NCBI GenBank assembly: GCA_025354065.1
Contig: JANXNM010000373.1
Span: 1 to 5,706 of the forward strand
Direction of reading: 5' to 3'
DNA from: Synechococcales cyanobacterium 340R_concoct_173_sub
GTDB lineage: Bacteria > Cyanobacteriota > Cyanobacteriia > Leptolyngbyales > Leptolyngbyaceae
Length of the DNA stretch: 5,706 nucleotides
The stretch's first letter is position 1; the number at the start of each line of letters is the position of its first letter. The notes beneath the pieces are model-generated. The model saw only the letters and a list, made by a program, of their open reading frames with translations, had not been told where the DNA came from and did no database searches. Positions 1 to 5,706 of this stretch are shown one piece after another. The position numbers and the translations under genes are program-made.

Positions 1-15
1 CAACTTATTAAGTTG
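1..15. repeat. 15-bp perfect inverted repeat
   Basis: CAACTTA and TAAGTTG flank a single T, giving a perfect palindrome at the very left edge. It has no following T-run, so it does not look like a classic intrinsic terminator. It could be an operator half-site pair, the end of a larger structure cut by the window edge, or chance. The bases are seen directly; any function is unknown. Confidence 0.35.
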
Positions 16-125
16 CACAACAAGAATACGATCGTTCCCCAGATTTCTGCATGATGGCTGCATATCTTGATTTAGGAAAGTCTAGAGACCACCTTGGTTG
101 CTTATTCATTCACGAGACTTGTCAT
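1..125. other. Short upstream region with a 15-bp palindrome
   Basis: This is the stretch before the preferred start of the large membrane-protein gene. It opens with a perfect inverted repeat at 1-15 (7-bp arms, one-base centre) and has one CGATCG at 29-34. I could not find a convincing -35/-10 pair. Frame 1 is open from the left edge to a TGA at 52-54, so a few codons of an upstream gene could end here, but 17 codons are too few to judge. ATG codons at 51 and 54 open the same frame as the membrane protein; they are discussed under that gene. Confidence 0.4.
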
Positions 126-3100
126 ATGCCCAACCGCCGCATTCCACTAGAGCTAATGCTCCTTGATGATCATCCCGAACTTCTAAATGGACTAGATTTC
201 TGGTTAAAACTAGGGTTGATTTCAGATCACGAGGTAAAGCGTTGGGCTAAACAATATTTAGTCTCTGCGGTCCCGGAAGCAACCACCACCATTGAACCGA
301 TCGCAAAAATAATTAATCCTGGACAATTCATTCGCAACGACGACCCTGCTGCCCGCCGCGATGGGATGATTAAACCATCTCAACCTTCTTCTACCCCCTC
401 CCTTGTCGCGCGAATCTTGTCCGGGTTTATGGCGGAATTGGGAGTGATGTGGCTGCTATTTTTGGGCGTGTTTTTAGTCGTAATCTCATCAGCAGTATTG
501 GCCTCGTTGCAATGGAATAACGTTTCAACGATCGGTCAATACGGTATTTTATGGACTTATACTGTGGCATTCGGGGGTGCAGCGCTGTGGACGGCGACCC
601 ATGAGAATCTTCGATTGACCAGCCAAATGCTGCGAGTGGCGACGTTGTTGATTGTGCCTGTGAATTTTTGGATGATGGACGGGTTTCAGTTGTGGCGATC
701 TCCCATTGGCATTGTGATTAGTATTGTGGCGGGTTTATTATTGTTTGGGATGCAAAGTTTGTTATTCCGATCGCAGTCCCGATTGTTACAAGCAAATTAT
801 ATGGGGTTAAGCCTGTTGCATTGGGGTTGGATGATTCCAGGACTTCCCATTGGGGCTGTATATACCGGGACGATCGGCACAGCATTCATTCAATTGCGAT
901 CGAATTTGGCTCAGACTACTTTAACTACTAATCCGCCTTCCGATCGATCTAGCAATCTTGGGCCAGTGATTGCAGTGTGTGGTTTGGGGTTGTTGATAGT
1001 GCGATCGGTATTAGGGGCACAGGTGCCGTTGAGTAATTTGGGGCTTGCATTTGCGATTTCAGGGCTTGTGTTGTGTTGGCAGCGCGCAGAACGATCGCAA
1101 CGTTTAGCTTCAAGTGCTGGAGCATTTTTGTTGGGAATTGGCTGGTGCGTGACGTTGGATTCTGGGTGGCCCGCGTTGGGAGTGAGTGGCCTGATTTTGA
1201 CAGTGTTATGGCGACGATTACGGCAGCGTTGGGAAGCGTTGGTGGTGTCGGGGTTGATTATTGGCGGAGTCCAGACATTTTGGTTGATGCAGGTGATGGT
1301 GCCGGAATCATTTCGACTCGCGGTCTTGAATAGTGCAATGAAAATCACTCAGGTTGATGCGCCTTGGGAATTGTCGGGACTTAGTTTTATAGTGCCGTTA
1401 ATTGCAACGATCGGGTTTAGTTATGATTTGAAACGTGCCCACAAGCCAGAATTAAAAGTAATTGCATTACGATGGGCGGCATTAATGGGTGGACTGTTTG
1501 CGTTGCCAGGGCTATTCAATCCAGCGGTGCGATCGATTTATTTTCTAATGTCATTTACAATTCTGGCCGTCGAAAATCTATTACAACTACAATCAACACC
1601 CCATCAAGATTACCCAAAGCCATTAGTATATTTGACTCAAATAGTCGCTATTGTCAGTATGATTTCCGTATATGAATGGCAAATTGCAGTACTGAGTACT
1701 GTTCAGTGGAGTGGGGTGGGTTGGGCCTTAGTTTGTATTGTTGGGGCGGGGTTGGAATGGGCGTTGTGTTTGGGATTGCGCGATCGGATTTGGAAGAAAA
1801 GTGCCTGGGTTGCGGGTTTGGCTCTATCATTACTAGCTTTGTTTTCATTACTGTCAGTTGTAAGTTATGGCAATACTGGATTATTTCGCATGGGTATTGG
1901 CTGGACGCTCTTGTGGTGGGTAATTCCAGCCCTATTAACAATGGGAGCGCGAATTAAGGGACGATCGGCAACAAATATGCCTGTAACCGCTCGTGATATT
2001 AGTATTGCAAGTGCTAGAGCGATCGTGGCAGCAATTCCGATTACGAATTGGAATTCTAATAGTGTCATTACCATTACTGCGATCGCGTTTGTGCTTATGG
2101 TGTTGAATACGAGAGTGATTCGGAATCTGGCTGCATCCGCCATGACGGTTGGCATTCTATTGTTATTTATCCAAGCTATTATGGTGCGATCGGTGTTTGC
2201 GGGCGCTCCTTGGCCAGGAATGATAGTGCTAGTGCTGTGGGTGTTGCATCAAGGATTGCGGGGTCGAGTTTCTAGAACTTCGTCAAATCGAACTCAATTG
2301 TTGTCTAATTATGCAGAGGCATTAGATCGGTGGGCGATCGGAATTGTCATGGTGAGTGGGGGGTATGCCATCATTTTTGAGACATTGACTTGGACATCTC
2401 CCGTTCAAGTGGCCATGATGCCGTGGCTCGATCGGTATACCAGTGGAATGGTTTTGATTGATGGTTTATTGATGATGTTGGGGCTGGTAATCCGTGGTAG
2501 TGGTTTGGGGCAAGTTTGGAGTTTGTTAGGAATTGGGTTTGGGTTGGAATGGATCGTTAGCTATTTGTTAACTCATCAAACTAATCCAATTTGGACTATA
2601 TCTTTGGGCGTGAACGATCGGCTTGCCCTGTTTGCCTTAGCCTCGGTGGCGATCGCTTGGTTGATGCAAAGTTTGCGACCTGTGATCAAACGCGGCTTTG
2701 CTTTATCAGCCGAAGACATTCAGATCTCACCCAATACTCACTGGACTATTGCGACTGGAATTGCTAGTTTTGTCACACTCTCTAGTTTTAATTCACCCTT
2801 AAGCATTGCAGGATTGTGGAACTTAGCCTTGTGTTTTGGACTATTGAGTTTGTATGGATTTGTTCAAGGTCGTAATCGTAGTAATTGGCTCTATGGTGCG
2901 GTGATTCCGTTATGTGTGGCGATCGAGATTGTATTGTCGAGATTTTTGCCAAATGCCGTGTTGCATCCTTGGGGTGTCGCGATCGCCTCTGTGATTGCGT
3001 TTGGTTTGGCTGTTGTGCCATGGGTTCGGTTGGGTTGGCCTGCGATCGATCCGATTCGTAATTGTGCAATTGCGCTGCCGGGAATTGTATTAATCATGAC

Positions 3101-3695
3101 CGCCTGGATTGTGAATATTCCTGGATTGCTCCTCGCCGGGAGTTTCTATGCTTGGTTGGCGATCGCCTCCAAACGATTTGGTCTTAGCTATGTCAGTGTA
3201 TTTCTGGGGATGTGGGCTTCATTTAGATTATTACATTTCTGGGATCTGAATGATCCATTGTGGTATGTGAGTGTAGTGTCGGCAGCGATGGTATTTTCGG
3301 TCGAGTGTGATCCAGGATTTCAGGGTGATAATAATCGTCAAAAACGTCACTGGCTAAGGTGTTTAGCGATCGGTCTTTTGTCATTGACCGCATTAGTTCA
3401 AGCGGAGTTGAATTGGGCATTAGGATTGTTTGTTATCCTGTTAGGATTGGGATTAGTGGCCGTTGGATTAGTACTACGAACTAGGGCTTATCTCTATGTC
3501 GGAACACTATTATTTTTGTTTCAAGTTCTACGACAGCTTATTGTATTCATCACTAATTACTCAATGTTACTTTGGGCCTTAGGAATTACTTTAGGATTAG
3601 CCTTGATTTGGATTGCTGCCACCTTTGAATCAAGACGAGCTAGCACGATCGCGCTGGTTCAATATTGGTCCGCAGAACTCGATCAATGGGAGTGA
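126..3695 (+). CDS. Giant polytopic membrane protein, DUF2157-like (cyanobacterial family)
   Basis: The protein is about 1189 residues from the ATG at 126 and its function is unknown. Residues 1-105 are soluble. They hold a conserved-looking helical segment (residues 19-46, core GLDFWLKLGLIS) like the N-terminus of DUF2157 proteins, then a polar, proline-containing linker. From about residue 107 to 1165 I count roughly 35 hydrophobic segments, the first at about 107-128 and the last at about 1147-1165. The protein ends in a short acidic tail (SAELDQWE). No catalytic motif, transporter signature or nucleotide-binding site is visible. The family call rests on remembered resemblance of the N-terminus, of the first membrane segments (MAELGVMWLLFLGVFLVV, then PVNFWMMDG) and of the C-terminus. 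The frame stays open to ATGs at 51 and 54, which would add 25 or 24 residues. I prefer 126 because the family-like sequence starts just after it and a weak GAGA lies 8 nt upstream, while 51 has no ribosome-binding site. The same-strand DUF58 gene follows after 77 bp. Coding is certain; the family is likely; the role is unassigned. Confidence 0.85.
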   Translation: MPNRRIPLELMLLDDHPELLNGLDFWLKLGLISDHEVKRWAKQYLVSAVPEATTTIEPIAKIINPGQFIRNDDPAARRDGMIKPSQPSSTPSLVARILSGFMAELGVMWLLFLGVFLVVISSAVLASLQWNNVSTIGQYGILWTYTVAFGGAALWTATHENLRLTSQMLRVATLLIVPVNFWMMDGFQLWRSPIGIVISIVAGLLLFGMQSLLFRSQSRLLQANYMGLSLLHWGWMIPGLPIGAVYTGTIGTAFIQLRSNLAQTTLTTNPPSDRSSNLGPVIAVCGLGLLIVRSVLGAQVPLSNLGLAFAISGLVLCWQRAERSQRLASSAGAFLLGIGWCVTLDSGWPALGVSGLILTVLWRRLRQRWEALVVSGLIIGGVQTFWLMQVMVPESFRLAVLNSAMKITQVDAPWELSGLSFIVPLIATIGFSYDLKRAHKPELKVIALRWAALMGGLFALPGLFNPAVRSIYFLMSFTILAVENLLQLQSTPHQDYPKPLVYLTQIVAIVSMISVYEWQIAVLSTVQWSGVGWALVCIVGAGLEWALCLGLRDRIWKKSAWVAGLALSLLALFSLLSVVSYGNTGLFRMGIGWTLLWWVIPALLTMGARIKGRSATNMPVTARDISIASARAIVAAIPITNWNSNSVITITAIAFVLMVLNTRVIRNLAASAMTVGILLLFIQAIMVRSVFAGAPWPGMIVLVLWVLHQGLRGRVSRTSSNRTQLLSNYAEALDRWAIGIVMVSGGYAIIFETLTWTSPVQVAMMPWLDRYTSGMVLIDGLLMMLGLVIRGSGLGQVWSLLGIGFGLEWIVSYLLTHQTNPIWTISLGVNDRLALFALASVAIAWLMQSLRPVIKRGFALSAEDIQISPNTHWTIATGIASFVTLSSFNSPLSIAGLWNLALCFGLLSLYGFVQGRNRSNWLYGAVIPLCVAIEIVLSRFLPNAVLHPWGVAIASVIAFGLAVVPWVRLGWPAIDPIRNCAIALPGIVLIMTAWIVNIPGLLLAGSFYAWLAIASKRFGLSYVSVFLGMWASFRLLHFWDLNDPLWYVSVVSAAMVFSVECDPGFQGDNNRQKRHWLRCLAIGLLSLTALVQAELNWALGLFVILLGLGLVAVGLVLRTRAYLYVGTLLFLFQVLRQLIVFITNYSMLLWALGITLGLALIWIAATFESRRASTIALVQYWSAELDQWE

Positions 3696-3772
3696 TTTTA
3701 AATTGGATCGGTCAGGCGATCGAGAGCCGTTGATTTGGGATAAAATAACATCAAGAACACTCTAATATCATT
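3696..3772. other. Intergenic gap between the membrane-protein and DUF58 genes
   Basis: This 77-bp, AT-rich spacer carries one CGATCG at 3717-3722. I see no hairpin followed by a T-run, so there is no good evidence of a terminator. A TAAAAT at 3741-3746 and a TAATAT at 3763-3768 resemble -10 boxes, but neither has a well-spaced -35 partner, and the second is only 4 nt from the ATG. No clear Shine-Dalgarno sequence precedes the ATG at 3773. Read-through from the upstream gene is therefore possible but unproven. Confidence 0.35.
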
Positions 3773-5104
3773 ATGATCCCAACTTTTCGATCGTATCTAC
3801 TTCTCACTCTCGGCGGTCTTGTTGCGACTATTTTTGCTGCATTGGCTGGAGGTGGGAATGCGATCGTGATTGCATTAGTTTTAATGTTATTTTTTGATAT
3901 TGTAATTTTGTTTTTAGCATTACTAGATATTTGGAATGGCAGCCAAAAAAAAATACGGGTCACTCGTCAGCCGCAGTCAAAACTTTCCATTGGCCGAGAC
4001 AATCCCGTAATATTGACCTTGCAATCCGGCGATCGGCCCGCTACCGTTCAAATTCGAGATGGCTATCCCCTTGACTATTTCACCGTCTCTCAGGCGTTTC
4101 TATCCACCAAAATTGCAGCATACGAAACAAAACAGCTTACCTACACCGCAAAACCAACTCTGCGCGGAACTTATAAATGGGGCAAAATTCAAGTACGGCA
4201 ACTCAGTCCTTGGGGTTTGGTTTGGATGGATTGGAAAACTCACGAAACAGAACTAGTAAATGTTTATCCTGATCTATTAGCCTTACGATCGCTCACCATT
4301 CGCCTAGCATTGCAGACCTCCGGCGCACTCAAACAACGGCGTAAATTTGGAATTGGCACAGAATTTGCAGAACTTCGGGAATATGGTGAAGGCGATGATC
4401 CTCGATTGATTGATTGGAAAGCGACGGCTCGCCGAAGTCGGCCTTTGGTGAGGGTTTTGGAACCTGAACAAGAACAGACAATGATCATCATGCTCGATCG
4501 GGGACGGCTGATGACGGCGAATGTTGAATCATTAAAACGGTTTGATTGGGGATTGAATGCGGCATTAGCATTGGCCTTAACGGGAATTAAACGGGGCGAT
4601 CGGGTGGGAGTGGCAGTATTCGATCGCGCCATTCATACTTGGGTTCCACCGCAACGGGGAGAAGCGCATTTTCACAGGTTGTTAGAAAAACTCACGCCTA
4701 TTCAACCTGATTTAACAGAACCCGATTATTTGACTTCAGTTAATTCTATTTTGAGTCAGCAATCGAGACGAGCATTGGTTGTTGTCATTACCGATTTAAT
4801 CGATACTACTGCATCTTCAGAACTACTCGTTGCCTTGGGACGATTGGCTCCGCGCTATTTACCATTCTGTGTAGCATTGCGCGATCCTGAAATTGATCGT
4901 ATTGCACATAGTACTGAAGACATAGAGGATCGGCTGACAGCGGCCTACGAACGATCGGTGGCATTGGATTTATTAGCTCAGCGTCAGGTTGCCTTTGAAC
5001 AATTGAAGCGTAAGGGTGTTTTAGTACTAGATGCGCCCGTCAATCAAATTTCCGATCAATTGGTCGATCGTTATCTCCAACTTAAAATGCGAAATCAATT
5101 GTAG
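3773..5104 (+). CDS. DUF58 domain-containing membrane-anchored protein (VWA-like)
   Basis: This complete 443-residue protein has a length typical of the DUF58 family. Two hydrophobic helices (about residues 8-26 and 29-51) anchor it in a membrane. A probable beta-rich region follows (about 60-170), with the usual RQPQSKLSIGRDNPV-type opening and an RDGYP element at about 93-97. The DUF58 hallmark is at 202-221: REYGEGDD, then R211, D214-W215 and A219-R220. After it comes a von Willebrand factor A-like fold. Its first strand is MIIMLD (237-242), and a later strand carries VVVITD (336-341). The usual DxSxS metal-site motif reads DRGRL here (242-246), so the metal site is probably degenerate. 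DUF58 proteins are typically partners of MoxR AAA+ ATPases in envelope or complex maturation; none is encoded in this window, so the specific role is inferred only. The start fits because the first helix begins within ten residues of it, although no clear ribosome-binding site is seen. Nine A residues at 3945-3953 lie just after the anchor. Confidence 0.93.
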   Translation: MIPTFRSYLLLTLGGLVATIFAALAGGGNAIVIALVLMLFFDIVILFLALLDIWNGSQKKIRVTRQPQSKLSIGRDNPVILTLQSGDRPATVQIRDGYPLDYFTVSQAFLSTKIAAYETKQLTYTAKPTLRGTYKWGKIQVRQLSPWGLVWMDWKTHETELVNVYPDLLALRSLTIRLALQTSGALKQRRKFGIGTEFAELREYGEGDDPRLIDWKATARRSRPLVRVLEPEQEQTMIIMLDRGRLMTANVESLKRFDWGLNAALALALTGIKRGDRVGVAVFDRAIHTWVPPQRGEAHFHRLLEKLTPIQPDLTEPDYLTSVNSILSQQSRRALVVVITDLIDTTASSELLVALGRLAPRYLPFCVALRDPEIDRIAHSTEDIEDRLTAAYERSVALDLLAQRQVAFEQLKRKGVLVLDAPVNQISDQLVDRYLQLKMRNQL

Positions 5105-5184
5105 TGTTGTGATATTCTAATGTGTGAGAATTGTATCTAATACTAGTTAAGATCTGAATTTAAATAAGCTATAGCAACATAGAC
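5105..5184. other. Convergent intergenic region
   Basis: This 80-bp AT-rich spacer separates the stop codons of two genes that face each other (TAG at 5102-5104 on +, TGA at 5185-5187 on -). A bidirectional terminator would be expected here. I found only a small palindrome, GCTATAGC (5168-5175), and no GC-rich stem followed by a T-run. Termination may depend on weaker structure or another mechanism. Confidence 0.35.
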
Positions 5185-5706
5185 TCATTCAGTAATCATT
5201 GAACTTCGATCGAAGACCAAAAGCTTGCGAAGTTGATCCGTATCAAGATCCGTAATCCAAGATTCTCCCGCCCCAATTACCTGATCCGCCAAGGCTTTTT
5301 TGCTTTCGATCATGTCGTGAATTTTTTCCTCCAATGTGCCAATACAAACAAACTTATGAACCTGAACATTGCGGGTTTGTCCAATCCGAAAGGCTCTATC
5401 TGTCGCCTGATTCTCCACTGCCGGATTCCACCACCGATCGAAATGAAACACATGATTTGCACGGGTTAAATTCAAGCCAACACCGCCCGCTTTTAATGAC
5501 AAAATCAGAATCTTAGGTGCATTTGGATCTTGCTGAAACCGATCGACCATTGCCTCTCGTTTAATGCGCGGCGTACTTCCATACAAAAACAATACTTCTT
5601 CATTGAATTCATGGGCCAATACCTTTTGCAATTGCTTTCCCCATTCTGCAAACTGCGTAAAAATTAATACTCGATCGCCTTCCGACATCACCACATCCAG
5701 CATCTC
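5185..5706 (-). CDS. SNF2/SWI2-family helicase, C-terminal part (5' end outside the window)
   Basis: These last 173 codons run in from the right edge; the codon at 5704-5706 reads Glu and the frame is still open, so the ATG at 5701-5703 is internal. The fragment covers the helicase C-terminal (RecA-like lobe 2) domain. VLIFTQF (residues 13-19 of the fragment) is the motif IV region. [12 protein letters not shown] (69-80) is motif [23 protein letters not shown] (89-110) holds motif VI, with the arginines R104 and R107 expected to contact ATP. The tail after about residue 125 (LEEKIHDMI, then [13 protein letters not shown]) is typical of bacterial SNF2 proteins, which often end with a DQLRxLL helix. 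SNF2 proteins are ATP-driven double-stranded DNA translocases; the cellular role of bacterial members is mostly unknown. The ATPase lobe 1, and any SNF2-associated N-terminal domain, cannot be seen. The gene converges on the DUF58 gene, so it belongs to a separate transcription unit. No sign of damage in the visible part. Confidence 0.95.
   Translation of the reverse strand, partial: EMLDVVMSEGDRVLIFTQFAEWGKQLQKVLAHEFNEEVLFLYGSTPRIKREAMVDRFQQDPNAPKILILSLKAGGVGLNLTRANHVFHFDRWWNPAVENQATDRAFRIGQTRNVQVHKFVCIGTLEEKIHDMIESKKALADQVIGAGESWITDLDTDQLRKLLVFDRSSMITE

Larger units (their letters stand above)
29..5677. repeat. Dispersed HIP1-like palindromes (core CGATCG)
   Basis: A hand scan finds CGATCG 40 times: 25 in the large membrane-protein gene, 9 in the DUF58 gene, 4 in the SNF2 fragment, 1 in the gap at 3717-3722 and 1 at 29-34. 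Exact HIP1 octamers GCGATCGC start at 2079, 2649, 2979 and 3159. Random sequence of this length would give one or two hexamers. HIP1 is an established feature of many cyanobacterial genomes, so this is the main taxonomic clue. The sites are dispersed, not an array, and occur in all three codon phases. Confidence 0.9.

Noticed and set aside
1..54. Tail of an upstream gene ending at TGA 52-54
   Set aside because: Frame 1 is open from the edge, but 17 codons are too few to distinguish from chance.
911..1348. Open frame of 145 codons on the - strand inside the large membrane-protein gene
   Set aside because: It lies wholly opposite a convincing coding frame and its product is polar, Asn/Pro/Thr-rich and unlike any family I know; it is the shadow of the hydrophobic gene on the other strand.
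1687..1701. Inverted repeat CAGTACTGAGTACTG inside the large gene
   Set aside because: It is a perfect 7+1+7 palindrome but lies within the coding frame (Ala-Val-Leu-Ser-Thr-Val) with no supporting context; chance is the simplest reading.
3730..3768. Promoter for the DUF58 gene (TTGATT with TAAAAT or TAATAT)
   Set aside because: The spacing between the boxes is far from 16-18 bp in one pairing and too long in the other, so it was not called.
4264..4632. Open frame of 122 codons on the - strand opposite the DUF58 gene
   Set aside because: It overlaps the most conserved part of the DUF58 domain, and its Ser/Arg/Asn-rich product has no recognisable features.
5204..5215. Palindrome CTTCGATCGAAG near the SNF2 stop codon, as a terminator
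   Set aside because: It is an extended CGATCG site inside the coding region, with no loop and no T-run, so it cannot act as a normal hairpin terminator.
5233..5516. Two small + strand open frames opposite the SNF2 fragment
   Set aside because: Helicase motifs V and VI are clearly encoded on the - strand here, so these are antisense shadows.

Overview
This window looks like chromosomal DNA of a cyanobacterium. By hand count the hexamer CGATCG, the core of the cyanobacterial HIP1 palindrome, occurs 40 times on the + strand, against one or two expected by chance. Four of these are the exact octamer GCGATCGC. The three genes also resemble protein families common in cyanobacteria. Genus and species cannot be told from the sequence.

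Layout: 1-125 is a short upstream stretch. From 126 to 3695 (+) lies one very long gene for a membrane protein of about 1189 residues with roughly 35 hydrophobic segments, most like the large cyanobacterial proteins labelled DUF2157. After a 77-bp gap, 3773-5104 (+) encodes a complete DUF58 protein with two N-terminal membrane helices and the conserved GDD.R.IDW signature. After an 80-bp gap, a convergent gene on the - strand enters from the right edge. Its last 173 codons (5185-5706) are the C-terminal half of a SNF2/SWI2-family helicase; the rest lies outside the window.

The membrane protein and the DUF58 protein share a strand and a short gap, so they may be co-transcribed, but no promoter or terminator can be read with confidence. 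DUF58 proteins generally work with MoxR-type AAA+ ATPases in membrane or envelope maturation, but no MoxR gene is visible here. The SNF2 helicase is probably functionally unrelated. There are no RNA genes, CRISPR arrays, insertion sequences or mobile-element genes.

I see no convincing new multi-gene system. The items most worth a second look are the giant uncharacterised membrane protein beside DUF58, the strand-oriented flanks of the HIP1-like hexamers, the degenerate metal site in the DUF58 domain, and a nine-A run just after its membrane anchor.
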